Shown: positions 13,201 through 26,535 of the stretch, in pieces | Numbering within the stretch: the first letter of the stretch is position 1 | Layout of the letters: every line of letters starts with the position of its first letter | Source: Augochlora pura | Taxonomy: Eukaryota; Arthropoda; Insecta; Hymenoptera; Halictidae | NCBI RefSeq assembly: GCF_028453695.1 | Contig: NC_135772.1 | Location: 10,726,001-10,790,000 of the forward strand | Length of the DNA: 64,000 nucleotides | Direction: 5' to 3' | The notes under the pieces: generated by a model | What the model was told of the DNA's origin: nothing | The model's database searches: none | What the model saw: only the letters and a program-made list of their open reading frames with translations | Made by a program: the position numbers and the translations under genes

Positions 13201-14792
13201 GCATTTTCAACTGAATGAAAAACTTTAAATAAAATATCAAACTATCAATAACTTCAACTTTTCGTGGCGTGCTAAAATATATCTCACCATGGAAAAAACC
13301 TAAGTAAAAATTGGGACGGTTTTTAACCAAGCCAGTATCAAAGGGTTACATGTAAAGAACTTTGTATCTTCGTCAATAACCAAAGTGTTAATGCATAGCC
13401 AATGACCAATCATCGATTCGGAAGAAATACGAAAAAATAAATTCTTAGAAGAATGGATTAAATAATCTGCTTTATGTAAGAAAGTAAATATAGCACGGCG
13501 ATATTCTTGAATATGAACAATGCAGTTCATAAAGTCAAGTATAAATGTTTAATTAAAAATATTCAAAGTAATTGAACTGACACAGTCATACAAATTAATC
13601 ACATCACATATCAAATTAAAACTGCACTCAATGAGACGAAATCATTGTAAAATTTAATTGAGGAAGTCAAAGAGGACGCCGAGGTAATTAAATAGTATTA
13701 ATCCATTTTTACCTTACTAAATTCATTTTGGTATAATAAAATGCTAAGAATGCAAGCATGGCACGAGCATGTTCAATTTTATATGAAGGAAAGAATAAAA
13801 ATCGAGCGTGAATAGGAACCTGCCAGGTTGAAAGAAATGTCTAGAGTTCCGGGGTTCAAATATCTTCGAATGCAAATGATTAGGTTGAAAAACCATCTTA
13901 TAAAATTCAAGGATCAGTTGCAGCATATAAACTATTCTTAAGCTCGAACGGCTTACTGGAAGATATGTCTCGCTAAGATATCCATGGGAACAGATGTACT
14001 AAGAATTAGAAAGAAATCCCGAAGGTGCCAGCACAGCTGGGGAAGACCATGAAAGACTGCGAAATCTTTGCTCGAAACCGCGACGGTGTTCCGTCAAGTT
14101 TTCGAGTTCACGATCCAATTTTTCAAGCGCAGGACGGGGGTCCTCGTGAATTTATCGCGGGCATTTCGTGAATTTGTTTCCCTCGTTCGGGAAACTGCAA
14201 GGCGATCGATTCCCAACATCGATCGCTCATAACTCGTCAATTTAAAGGGGGTCGAATGGGCGGGCGAACACGGAAGAAGGCTTTTCGTCTTGGAGAATCC
14301 GGGAAGACCCGCGGGCCTAATAAAACCGGAGCTCTCTCCTTCGCTTGCTTTGTACGCACGCCTCTCTCGACCCCGGCTGTTATGCTCCCGCGTTATCTAG
14401 CCTCGGGATTTTAAATGTCGCCCGCGCGAAATCCGGTACGAGCGGCTGATATTGCAACGTGGATCCTCGTAAATCGCATCGTTTCTGCTTCAAAGTCCCA
14501 GCTCGCGCGCGGATAGCGCCGTTATAATCTTGGCGGCGGGATTCGCTTTTACGATTCGAACCGTCAATTTCGAGACATTCTTTTATTCGCGCTGCGTGAG
14601 CGCATTTTGGATTTGGCCCGCTCGCCGCCCTGTGTTATTGCATTATACGTGGCGTCTTAAATTCTGTATGCGAGATGTGTCGGACAAATTTAGCCGATGT
14701 GGAACAGCACGTGATATGGAGGGTCGTTAAATCTCGATAAAGACGTAGCGGGGAGTTCCAATATCGTTCCACTTTCCAAAATCGTAGTCTAT
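10253..14792. other. Non-coding stretch with GC-rich patches
   Basis: No gene is recognised. Positions 11390-11540 are T-rich with poly-pyrimidine character. CpG-rich patches lie at about 12400-12800 and 14200-14730; frames of 60-110 codons in and around them are consistent with low stop frequency in GC-rich DNA. An orphan element-like end, TTAACCCCTTGACG, starts at 11206. Confidence 0.6.
12401..12412. repeat. C12 homopolymer
   Basis: Twelve consecutive C residues on the plus strand at the edge of a GC-rich patch. The length is prone to sequencing error. Confidence 0.95.
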
Positions 14793-15126
14793 TTAACCTC
14801 TTAGGCACTGAGCACCACTATATTTGGCTTTCGCGGATACCATCTTTCAGTACGGCGCACCACTATAGTGGCTTTGTTATATTACTATAGTCGCGGATGC
14901 GAAAAATAAATTGTTAAAATTAAAATGCGTGTATCGTATCTTTAAGAAAAATTATATTTTAATCACCAAACACTTCATTCCAATGTACTCGTGTATGTAC
15001 TCTGTTCTTTAACAGCATTATCCGTCGCACATTGCAGTGCCGTATCATTTACACGTAATTCGCGTTGAACACTGCCGTACCGAGAAACAGCCCCGCGTAA
15101 AGTTCCGCCGTGCCCTAAGAGGTTAA
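14793..15126. mobile_element. TTAA-flanked miniature inverted-repeat element (family E)
   Basis: The left end reads TTAACCTCTTAGGCAC. The right end, reverse-complemented, reads TTAACCTCTTAGGGCAC, so the inverted repeats differ by a single-base indel and both start at an intact TTAA. The 334-bp interior has no transposase frame. Just inside the left end there is an internal direct repeat about 60 bp apart: GCACCACTATA followed by GGCTTT and later GCGGATNC (about 14811-14842 and 14860-14900). The second copy contains the palindrome CACTATAGTG. TTAA duplication suggests piggyBac-type mobilisation (inference). No other copy was found in the window. Confidence 0.88.
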
Positions 15127-18100
15127 AATTCGCTTAAAATTCAGTATTCAAAAAATATGTATAAACAATCCATAATATGTATTCAATTTTCAAATGAAGT
15201 ACTTGTTGAAGATAATCCATAATGTTATCTAGCAATAAGGACTAATAATGTTCTTCCTCTTCTGCTCTCTGTGTTCGCTTCGTCTCCGCCATGTTCACGA
15301 TTATAATATTCTTAGTATTCTTATAATAAATAACTAAATATATACACATATACCTACCAAAATAACAATAGTATTATATTTTAATTTCTATTAATACTAA
15401 TAAAGTTGCACTGAATTGTGCTTTTTTCAACCAGATGAGTATCATCGTAACACAATTTGTACTTTCTCAGGAAACATTTCTCTTTCTTCTTATACTTTGT
15501 TAATAATACTTAAGTATTTCTAAAAAGTCACTTCAACTTGTCAACGGAGTTAAAAATCATTAGTTTCTCTACTGCGAGGCAGACAATGACTTTCTCCTAG
15601 TTCTTTTGAGAACACATCTGTTGTGAAACAATGACTCGTACGAATACAGATTAATTCTTTTTACCATTAATTGTACGATCTGATATTCTACATAAAAAAT
15701 TCGAGCTGTTTCCTTCTCGCTGCTTACCGTTGAATCGTTGTTATTAATTGGATATGTAATGGAAGACAGGAATAATTACGGATATTGTGCCATTCGTCGA
15801 ATATAATTAAATACAATAGAATTATAACGGTGTTACGTCTGAAGGTAATACGGAATTGTATATCGGATTTCATTATTAACAAAAACCGTACATTATTCAA
15901 GAATTGATCAGATTTGATTCGGTAATATTTTTCGAAATGTTGCGACGACGCGTGGCAAAGAAAATATGAACGTTGCGACGCGAAATATCTGCATCTGATA
16001 CGCGGAACATTCAATTTGCGTCCGTGAATATAACCAGAAAATCGGTGTCGAGGGGCACCGTAAAAGCGCTAAGTATAATTTGACACTAATTTACCGAGTT
16101 ATTATTTTATTTACGCGCCGCGCCCGGCCGACATAACACGCGGCGCCTATATAAACCATCCATACAAAGACACCTTTTAATTGACTTTGGTGTGCTTCTG
16201 TTTTCGCGGTCGGCACAAATATTACGTGTCCCTTTATTTTAATTACATACCGACCAATTATATGGTGAAACTTTACGCGGAACGAAATCTCGTGCCAGCG
16301 TTCCCTCTATTTAAAATTTCACGGTATTGTTCGACACAGATGCGTTACAGCTTTGAGAACGCGAATCCGAGATAACGCGACGCAGTTGTCACGTGATTAA
16401 AACAACACGAAATATTTCTGTTGAACTTAATCCTGAAATATTTTCTGTTCGTGTTCGCGAATTACGGAAACAATAAGTGGATGCTTATTGTTCTCGGAAA
16501 TTTTCTCTCGAGAGAAGTATATATTCGACGCGAAATTGATTTACCTGCGAAATTTTGGAAATGTGTGAGAAGTGGTTTGTAAAAATCGGGATTTCATGCT
16601 TTAAAATGAGTTTACGTTTATTATTGTACGATTCTTTTTTATGAAGTTGTAAGAGCTTCAATATCAGTCACTGTAATATACAGAGTATGACGTAGCAACC
16701 GGAGAGGGACTGATTCTATGTCCAAAAATAAATGGAGAAAGAGGAATAACATTTTTTAATTTAAGCCTTTGTTTTCGAGGAAATGGAATTGGAAGTAGCG
16801 CTTGATTTGTATGGCAAGAAGTAGAATCGGCACGTTATGGTCAGACGCCGGTAGATACATTTTCTCGAAAACGAAGTCTTGCATGAAAACGACTTACTGT
16901 ATGTTTTCGACTTATTTTGTGACGTAGCATCAGCGGTTATACCACCAGATACATGACACCTTTTATTAGAAAAATTTAATAATTGCATGTACGGGCTGAT
17001 AAATTTCTTAAAAGGAAGACAAAATTGCCACTGCATTCGGTAATAAGTAAAAAATCATAATGGAACAAAGGGGAAGAAGAAACTGCTGCAAGCATATCCG
17101 TGTATTCTTCTGTTCCCAAAGTCGGGGTGGTAGTTACAGACGAAAATGGCACCGAAACGCGAGAGTAAAGTTTAAGGATCGCGAACAACAGAATTGGCCA
17201 ACTTTTATTTGAAGCCAGGAGGGGCGCATACATAGGTTCTGTTGTCTTTCCCCTAAAAGATTTCAGAGAAGCAAACTTCCGATGCTTCGCGAAGCAAATA
17301 GCTCGGACGTGAGCGTAAAATTTCGTATCGGAAAGCGTTTCTGGCTTTCGTCGTTCGAGATTTTTGAACGCGGCAAACGAACGATTCTAATCTGACTGTT
17401 TCCAAACGGATCGGAAACGTGTTTGCAACGGGAACAACAAACGTATCGGAATCATTGAAACTATAAAGGCAGCTTTTCCAAATATCTACGACCAAATAAA
17501 ATTTTTCGAAATCGTGGAAAAGATATTTTTTCAGCCGCAAGGCGAGAACCGCGCCAGTTTCGAATGTTTAAACATTTGATACAGATAGATAAATAACAAA
17601 AGGTAATTGCTCGGTGAAAGTTTTTTCTATTCCAGTTGACTAACTTTTTAGAAAGCTGCGATATACGAGGTAAAATCGAAGTATTTTATCAAAACTTATT
17701 ATAGAAAAAAATTTGTTAATTATACTATGATTACATTATACAATTCTACGATTAATTATTGACTATGTAATTAATGATTTTCATATCAGGTTACAGCGTG
17801 ATGCTACTCCTGGGGGAATACTCTTTGAAAGTCATATTATCGTTAATTAAGTTACCTATTAAATGATTTTAATGAAATTACGACTAAGAGACGTGAGTTA
17901 AAATAGACTTTTTAATAAAAAAAAACTGAAAGTAACTCTTTTAATAATAATACCACAAGAAATTCCTTATTATTGATCACTGGAATTTTCGACGATTCTC
18001 AATCGAATTCATAAAGTTGAGACTGATTTGTCGCGAAACCATCTCTGCTCCAATCTAATAAATTGGCTTGCAAATTGGTCCGGTATTCGCATAGTCGACA

Positions 18101-21100
18101 AATGTTACGAACGAAGATACTTTTATGAATTGTCTTCGTATCGGTATTAAAAGCTAACTTCAAAGAACCTTTTCCTGTAAAAGTGTTGGAAAATGAAGAT
18201 ATAGTCTAAGCAAAGAATTTGATGTAAGTAAATAAAATTCTGCCGTGTAAAGAGAACAGTGTCGCTGCTAATCCCGCAGTATAAAATAATCACAGTAACG
18301 GAAGAATAGTTTCTGGATTTAAATTGAATTCGTCGTAGCAAGGAGTCAAGGGGATCTGGGTGAGAGCAGCACGCTGGTATCGGCGGTCTCGGCTTTCAAA
18401 GGCTCGAAGAGATTTGCCGTTTTTTGAATTTCCTCCGTTTACGTCGGCGCAGTTTGTTTTTACGTGTGCGATGAAACTTTATCGGACGTTCACGGGAAGG
18501 CAAAAGTCATCGTTTACTCACAGGTCTATCATTGACGTTGCTGATCGATCATTATTCAGACTCCTTCCGTTTTATACAAAGCCCGTGCCCCATTGTGTCC
18601 AAATGTAGAGCCACTTCTCTCTGAAGATTGTCGCGCCAATGAGACGATTTTTTTTAAAGTGGAATAACTGTTTTAGAATTCATGAAAAAGGCTTAAATTA
18701 TTTAATGGCCAACAATGTCCACGAAATATTTTAAAAAATTGCAATTAGTTGTGGACAATATAAAAATAAGAGAATTGTATTATTTCGCTTTTTTATTTAA
18801 TAATGGGACCAGAAAGAAAATTAAAACGTTTCGAGGTTCTCGGCAATTTGTGTGCACGTTGAAAATTTCATTGAATATCGGTTGACGCAGAGTTTGTCTG
18901 ATATTTGGAGAATTATTCTGTTTTAAATGGTATCGGAATGTATTCAATTCTTCCAGCTAGCTAAAAAATCCACTGTACGAGGAAACTTGTATAAACGATG
19001 ACTCACGCATCATTTTCATTTGAAATATCTCGGTTGTCGAAAATGATGGAATTATTATGATCGTTTATAATTATTCGTGCTTTACCCGAATAATATTTGC
19101 ATTAACAAGAAAGATGAACGCAACGTAAAATTGCACCGTATACGTAAATGATATTAATATAGAAATGAATGTTCTTGTTTGTTTGCAGGGTGCAGGATGA
19201 ACAAATTTAATATTCACTTGAGGCAAGGCTCAATTGTTCTCGTGCGTTGAGGAGAGATTCTCGCCATCTCAATCGTCAAAAATATCGAAGACATGGAATA
19301 AAAAATCGGTAAAATTTCAATAACCACCTAATGGGAGATTACCAAACCTCGTCGGAAATTAGTTAAATTGAACGAGCGACATAATTTTGATTATCAATCT
19401 TATGTTTCAGGAATTTCAGGACGAGCCTCTAAAAAAAGCTACCTTCGATTAAATATTGTGTAATTATTTAGATCTAGAGAAAGTATCTACTACTAATGTA
19501 TTTTAAAAAGACGATAAACAACTGCCGTAATATAGTTAAACGTTGCTATATATGCAATCGTTATAATTGTTTTTGAGTGTTAACGAATGTAAAGAAAATC
19601 GTACTGCAATCGAAGAGTTCCCTGGAATGCGAGTGTACATCGAAAAACGATGCAATAATTGGAAAGAAAGCTTGTGATTTTTTGTATTGCGGTTTTATCA
19701 TTACTTGAACAGTGGTGCTCGGGTCAATTAGGACCCAAAGTATAAACATTGATGAATGATGTTGCTTTTGACAATTAATTGAGAACTGACGTCGCTAGAA
19801 GAAGCAAGTTGAAAAATATGTGAGAAAGAACTGATAAATCAAATTATTATCGCTCCTAAGCAGTGTTAATGAAATAATTGGAACCGAATATATTTCAAAA
19901 CACAATTTCAGCAGAAACGCTCGCGTTAACTCGGAACCCTTCCATTGTGCCAGCAACTTGAAATCAATATTAAATATTGTTTAATTATTGAAATACTCTA
20001 ATAAAAACTTCTCTACTATAATATTTACCCTATATTTACTCTAATATTTAGCTGCTCTGTAGGGCCAAAGTAATTCGCGCCGTGCTGCACAAAAGAGATT
20101 TGAATTGTTCGCGGGCTAAAGTTCTCGCTGGAAAGTTCAAGTTGCACGGCAACCAGTCGCGAAGCAAGATTTTAATTAATCTTAGTGCGAGCCCGGCAAT
20201 CTATACTAACTGCTCCACGCTTTACGCAGACAGCGACACGTCGACCTCGTAGCTCAAACAGGGAATCACAATGGGAAATGGAATTCAAGAGATGAAGCGT
20301 TGATTGCGCACAAACTGCATTTCAATTAACAGAGATCGCATTGTCTGTCCGGGGTGGCAAGCCGCTTTCACGATCTTCAGCTGGCGCTTGTTCAATTTGT
20401 CGGCGAACATATTACACCAGACTCGCAGACGTGTTTCCCTCTGTTCGTGAATGTCGCTTCATATTTTTATCATTTTTCCTATAATAATAAGAAGAAGAAC
20501 AGGTAATTATAATATCCTTATTACAGAAAGCTCGCGCAATGTCCAAGATAAATTAAACGGATAATTCTGCACAAGCGTATATGTTTATACTTCTCGCGGC
20601 GTGGTTTCGAAATGAAAAGTGACGAGCGGAAGAAAACAGTTTAAACGATTGACTTCAGTTCGGAGAAGGTATTCGAATCAACAAAGTCTATGAACCAGAT
20701 GGAAATTTCTCGCAAAGTCAACCTTTACAGAAAAGAGAAGATACCGATGTTGCAATAAAACCAGGAGTTCGTAGACTTTGTCGTGCGAGGACACCTTTCA
20801 ATTATTTCTCGAATACAAGCTGGAACAATTTTTGCATGTAGACAACCTATTTATTTTTCACTATACAAATTGTTACAGCCTCGAGTTTAGTTTACAAAAT
20901 CTCCAAAAACTGTTTCCATTCACTGTCATTTCTATACTCGTGTCGCAACGAAGAAAAATCTTGTTAAATACAGTACAGTTGTTCACAATGCAGTTCACCC
21001 TTAAGAGCATCCTCAACGTATTAATTCATCGCGAGAGTGATATTATTCAATCGTTGCATACAGTCGACGCTGTATCGCGCCGTAATACTTCTCATATTTG

Positions 21101-22123
21101 ATTATTTATTGCTCGCGCTTACACGACATGCTCATTATGTTTTTTATTACGCGGTTAAACGAACGACACCGCGAATAATTAATATCTCCGGTCCGAGCAG
21201 CCGCGCTCTTGATTTCGACAGTGATATTTTCACGACCCGTTATTCACTCGACGGCTGGGAAACCACGCGGAAAATGCTCGGAGAAAAAAAGAAAATGCCA
21301 GGTAGATAAAAACTTTGATGCAAGTTTATCCAGTAAATCAGCCAGGAAATATCGTCGACGCTGTTTCCTTTTCTCCCCAGATGAGCAGCCGTTTCACCGT
21401 GTCAAAGCCGGGGGGCCACCGCTGATTTATTCGTGACCGACTTTCGTTCGAGCCTTTCCACGTTCTCGGCGCTATAGTGTCCGCTGGTTGGACAGCACAG
21501 AATCTTGCCAGTCCCCTGCTTAGACCTCGTAACCGCAAAGGTAATAAAGAGTGTCATCGTTTAGCGGTGCCGCTGAAAAGGTCGACGATAAAACTGCCGC
21601 TGACTCTGTAAACGTAACTCGTGGCGGGGGATGATCGTTAAACCGGGCCTCGACTGCCCTCCAGTGATAAAACTGCCGATCGTCCGCTGCCTTTGACTCC
21701 CGATCAACATTTCATACGTAATCTACTAAATACGAACGTTGCTCGTTTCTTTGAAACCGAAACATTATTCGATTCTTCTGTTACGAAAATGTAAGAATGA
21801 AAATAGAGAGAAATTGCTGGTATCGAACTAGCTTTTTAAATCGAACGCTATTTATTAAAATTCGTTAAAGTTTTAACGAATTGTAGCGGCAATTAGCGAC
21901 ATCTCTTAAAGGTTCGGTTTCAGTCAATCATAATTTTAGTCAATCATTTTAGTCAATAATGTGTTTCCGTGCTTTCTCCGCCAATTTCTATAAAATAGGC
22001 AAGACTAACGTACAATTTTAGAAATATTAAATACGCATTATCTATTTTAGTAATAGTAGAATCGTACTTATTTCTATGCTAATATATTCGTTTAGATTAC
22101 GTATAACACTTATGAGAATTCTG
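15127..22123. other. Non-coding stretch
   Basis: No exon is recognised across 7 kb. Frames of 60-107 codons on both strands have no recognisable domain. A TATA-like motif embedded in CpG-rich DNA at 16148 is listed separately. A hypothetical repeat edge with a gap palindrome (GGGTC, six bases, GACCC) ends near 19740. Confidence 0.6.
16130..16190 (+). promoter_or_regulatory. Possible TATA-type core promoter
   Basis: TATATAAA at 16148-16155 follows directly on a CpG-dense stretch (16115-16147), an arrangement seen in real TATA promoters. No clear arthropod initiator (TCAGT) lies 25-35 bp downstream and no exon follows. This is therefore only a candidate; chance occurrence is likely in AT-rich DNA. 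Confidence 0.2.
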
Positions 22124-22345
22124 ATAAAAGTTATAACAAAGGAACGATTTAGGATTCAATTTCCGAAATCATAATTTTTTCACCTTTTTGAAGATTGATA
22201 TTCAAGTTAATAATGAACCTTTTTAAAAATTTCTACTATATGTCTCTATTACTCTAAATAATTACTTCTATAAATAAGATTAACAGTTTTAGGTGTTGTC
22301 CCAATTTCCTTAAGTGGTACGATTATGGCAACTCTCTTCTAAATC
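22124..22345 (+). repeat. Dispersed repeat, copy 1 (family D)
   Basis: This segment aligns in the same orientation with 43074-43300. Matching blocks occur in the same order: AAAGTYATAACAAAGG, then ATTTAGGAT, then TACTCTAAAYAAYTACTT with TATAAATAAG, then CAGTTTTA.GTG, and finally GGCAACTCT. Identity is roughly 70-75 percent by eye with small indels, which indicates an old interspersed repeat. Its class is unknown: no inverted repeats, poly-A tail or coding frame were identified. A further weak match to the sequence just right of this copy (22353-22410) appears inverted at about 27562-27612. Confidence 0.7.
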
Positions 22346-22773
22346 GAGACATACGAGAAATAAAAATTGTCTGGCTCCATCGCAAAAATTATTAACATTA
22401 ACACAAATTTTCCTTTCTTTCTAAGAAATGATTCTAATCGAAAATTTCCGAATCATTCAATAACTCGATAACGCGACTTTGCTGTTATTTTTGCAATATC
22501 TGTATAAATGCTTAAAGTACTGTCGTAGAATTACTTGACCCGATTGTTATTTCCCGAATTAAAAATGAATTTTCTATGCCAATATTATTGAACATCAAAT
22601 ATATTGAATGATAAATCGCGAACCAAACGAAAGAGTAATTAATGCGATGTATTATTTCGATTTTGTGGCACGTGTAGGGCTGCTGATACGGGCAGCGTAT
22701 TAATTAGATTTATTACCGTGTCTGTGCCCATTACTCATGTAAGCTAGTTACAACGTATCTCCTAATACAGATA

Positions 22774-22860
22774 CAGTCAGCCAATAAAATTCTCTGCGCG
22801 CCCTTCGAAGCAAAGGAATTTTTTTTAAACGGATTTGTCTAAGTTTGGATGAAATGGTGA
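22774..22860 (+). mobile_element. Possible Tc1-type transposon end
   Basis: CAGTCAGCCAATAAAATTCT starts directly after a TA (22772-22773), which resembles the CAGT start and TA target of Tc1/IS630 elements. No matching inverted end or transposase remnant was seen nearby, so it could be a solo end or chance. Confidence 0.3.
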
Positions 22861-23312
22861 TGGTCTATTTTTATACGTTTTATTCGAGCCTGTAAAGAAT
22901 ATTTGAAAAATGTGTTTCGATAATTAACATCAAGTATATGTATAAATATAGGAACTTGGATAGAAATGAATTCACGGTGTCGTAGACTATAATGCATAGG
23001 AATAATACAAATCACAATTTTGCTATCTTGTTCTCAAAGATATACAGAGACCTTTTCAAGTGATTGTTCTACATTGTGCTATGGAAATATTAACATTTAA
23101 TGATACTGTATGGTCTCGTTCTAACCATCTATTACTTCTTTATTATTAATTTAACGTGACGTATTATCGAACAGCATTCATTATCTGAAAACACTCGCTG
23201 CAGTAGAAATGACCAGTAATGGTCAGACACGAGCATGTACGCTAAACCAATCTCTCGATTCCACTTCAACTATATTATAGAATTATAACTCAAATTACAC
23301 AGTGAAAATGTT

Positions 23313-23440
23313 ACAATGTACAATAATGATATGCAACAAAAGTATATCATATAATATCATAACGTACAATAAAAATATACAATAAAAGTACTATAATGTA
23401 CAATGGAAATATAGAATGAAAGTATTATAATGAATAAAAT
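23313..23440. repeat. 34-bp AT-rich minisatellite, about three to four diverged units
   Basis: Units of the form ATAAYGTACAATRRAAATAT plus about 14 bp ending in AAAGTAYT start at 23359 and 23393. A more diverged first unit starts at 23313 and a partial one at 23427. Adjacent units 2 and 3 are both exactly 34 bp. Confidence 0.75.
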
Positions 23441-25234
23441 TAAAAAGATTATACAGTAATACCTCAAAAGTAGATAGCAAATTATTATTATTATTTATTA
23501 CATTGTATATATAATTTCACAGGCTATCGATCGGGGTAAAAAACCATGCCGAGACATATTTGACCCAAGTTAAATTGGTGTACGTCAGACATTATGAAAG
23601 AAAAATGAAAAGTTTATTGTCAGAAATGATCCGGCACTGCTGGCGATCTGTTAACTAAATAATCAACGTGATCCTAGAAAGAAGTTCGCATTGGTCGTGG
23701 GGAAATTTGGAAGTGCCGGGCAGAACAGAATCAATGACCGACAAAATCCGAGCAGATGGTCAACCATAAAATCGCGCTTGATCGCCGCAGCCTGCCGCCT
23801 TAGATGTTCGGATTAGATGCGGGCGTAAACTTTTTAGAGTGAAAAGTTACGGCATAAAACATTGCCGGTCGCCACCATAACGGGCGTTCCCGCTTATTTA
23901 TGCCAGCGCGCGGCGCGGCTAAATCATCCCCAGCCATTACACCCGGTTAAAAGCGCCGAGAATTCGACCGCGCGGTGTTGCAGCGAATGAAATTTTCGGC
24001 ATTTCCAAAATTTTATCCCGTCCGGTCGCGCGCTGTTCGATCCGTCGAAAATCTCGTTGGAATTTTTATCAACGAAAACTTCGTCCCCCAATTTTTTGTT
24101 CAACCTGTCACTTGGCGCTCGGCGTTTCGCTTTGCTGATCATTCTCTATAATTTGTTGTTAACGAAATATGCTCCCTTGTCCCACGAATTAAAATGCTAC
24201 GTGCAGATATTTACTCGCGTCGTTCATCGAAACCTTGGTCAAACGATTATGTGTTCGATCTGTCGCGGAATTTATTAAACCTAAGATACAGTAACAGCTA
24301 TTTGAAAAACACGTTTTTAATTATTTCTCGTTGATATCTCTCGTTTTAATTAAGCTAGCTTTGGTAATGACACGTGCTTTTGGTAATGTTTACTGTTTAA
24401 CAAATTACGTATGAACGGTATTAATCATACTTCGGTCAATGTTTGGTGATTACAACTTGTTATTGCTGCAGCACCATGTACCAAATTGTATAATAATGTT
24501 TCGCTGTATAATAATTTTTCTAATGCAGGTTTACTAACAAATTAAGTATCAATTTTTTAATAAATACTGCTCTTTATTCCAAAAATTATTTCAAATATTA
24601 TTAATTATAATTAGAATCGCATTAATATATGTAATAATATAAGTATAATCAGTATATTAAATAATAGAGCAGCTTATTTCTCATACCACAAGGTGAAAGA
24701 CAAATCGTAACAGCATACATCATTCTGAACATTATTATTCTATTATTCTATTTTTCAGTCAATTCATCAGGTCAAATACTCCACTGTGCGTAGTCATAAA
24801 ATCAGATTATTCGTACCACTACAAATGCGACAGATTCCATTGTGTAAAAGAATCCTTTTCAGTCGACTGGCTCATTCAATCGATTAATGGCGCCAAGCGA
24901 GCAGCTCCTAATAATATAAATTATATCGAAACTAGGCGCCGGTATAATATGCTTTAATTCAATTATCGAGCAGATTTTAAACGGTGAAGATTATTAATGC
25001 CAGCACTCCGGCTACTTGAGCACTGACTAATGTCTGCGAAAAGTGCGATCTCTTGGAAACAGAACTCTACGATATTCTAGCCACGTATTTTTCTTTTTAT
25101 TTACCCCTCCATATATTTTAATACTTTCTTCGATCTTAGGTTCGCAGTTCCTGAAGTCTTCGAATCGAATAGACGTCATTTCTTTATTATCTCACCAATC
25201 GTAATTTATAGAACAATTTTTTCATCATAGTAAA

Positions 25235-25467
25235 TCAACCCTTTGCGGTCGAATGGCGACTCTCAGGCGTCTCTAAAAGTTATCATGCCACGTTTTAAAA
25301 TAATCTTTATCAAATTTACTAATATTTTAAAAAATTGTTAACAGCTATTATCTGTTACATAAGTCATAAAATTCAATTTTATAATGCATAAAATGCTGCA
25401 GGTTATATAAAATGGAAACACTGCGAGTCTAAAGAAATATTTTGGATTTCCAGTTAAAAAGGGTTAA
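25235..25467 (+). mobile_element. TTAA-flanked miniature element, family B copy 1
   Basis: The left end reads TCAACCCTTTGCGGTCGAAT (TTAA decayed to TCAA). The right end, reverse-complemented, begins TTAACCCTTT. The interior aligns in inverted orientation with the element at 30512-30675: both contain GGTCGAATGGCG near one end, ACGTTTTAAAATAATCTT further in, and ACTGGAAATCCAAAATATTT near the other end. Compared with that copy, this one keeps a central segment of about 70 bp but lacks about 15 bp just inside the right inverted repeat. It has no coding frame. Its right TTAA at 25464-25467 is also the left TTAA of the next element. Confidence 0.88.
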
Positions 25468-25705
25468 CGTTTTAGCTGCGTACGAAGTGTATACACGTCA
25501 CGAGAAAATGGTAACTGTATATCTTATAATAAATATATTTCTCCTACGATTTACGTCAAAATGCTTATTCGTAACATATTCGTAAATTTCGCACGCTTTA
25601 GAATAATTCTAGAACAATTACCAAAAAAAATTGCACTCGGTATAATTGATAAAAACGCATAACATAATTTATCTTCGAAATATATCGACGCAGCTAAGTG
25701 GTTAA
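25464..25705 (+). mobile_element. TTAA-flanked miniature element, family C copy 1
   Basis: The left end reads TTAACGTTTTAGCTGCG. The right end, reverse-complemented, reads TTAACCACTTAGCTGCG. The element aligns along its length with 26536-26774 and 51608-51806 in the same orientation. Shared landmarks are a GTGTATACACGTC palindrome next to the left repeat, TAATTCTAGAACAA in the middle and CGACGCAGCTAA at the right end. The left repeat is the most diverged of the three copies. The element is 242 bp, is non-coding and abuts the family B element. Confidence 0.9.
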
Positions 25706-26535
25706 TCCGTCCGAGATCTCATAAAAATTTAGATCTCTTGATCCAACTGCAAGAAATTCGACCCGCCCTGAAATGCGCAGAAAATATCTTTCAGCTCGAC
25801 TGTAAATTCATAAAATAGCAGTCTACATGCTTCTTGTTGGTGCGCGCGGAGAAACTTGGTTTGCAAAAAGCGGGGGCGGCACTATCCGTTAGACTTAATA
25901 CTTTTTACGAGGCGGTTGAAGCGTCGCGTGCTGATGAGCCGCGGCCGCCCCGCCGACAAAATATTTCGAGACAGGAATTCAATGTCGAAATTCCTCAGTT
26001 TTTTCTTGCGTCGCCGCGCCTTTGAAGTCGCGGGGTTAGGGGGGCGGCGGCGAAGGGGCGAAGGGGCTGCGATGGCCGCGAGAGGAAATACTCTCGAGCA
26101 TCTCTCCCGACGGGATAATACATGTAAATATAATCCGGCGGGCTTTCACGGTGCATTTAATGTTTCACGAGCGTGCGGAATGGATATTGCACGCACGTGC
26201 AATAGCGCGTACGCTCTGCGAAATTTTCGGGGCCGGGAAGAGGGAGTGGGAGTGTCGAGGGGGCAGCGGCGCACGGTTCGAAAAAGCAACTGCCATACCC
26301 CGTTTGAATAATTGTGCACCGTTGTGCCGGCGTTCTCCGCGAGCCTTCTAACACCGAACGATCACGTTAGTTTACTTTAGAAGCCTCTTTCGGAACAATA
26401 CTAGCGTCGCTCTACTTTGTGTCGAGCGTCAGATTTCCAGCGATGTATTTAACAGTTCGATCCTCCGTCTGTTGCGATCACTTTCCGTCACTCTGCTCCT
26501 TTTGCTTCTTGTAAAAGCGAGTACGCTGAACGTAA

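Larger units (their letters stand above)
22346..25234. other. Non-coding stretch with AT minisatellite
   Basis: No gene is recognised. A possible Tc1-type element edge is at 22774 and a minisatellite at 23313-23440, both listed separately. A CpG-richer patch lies at about 23860-24130 and supports short frames on both strands only. Confidence 0.6.
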
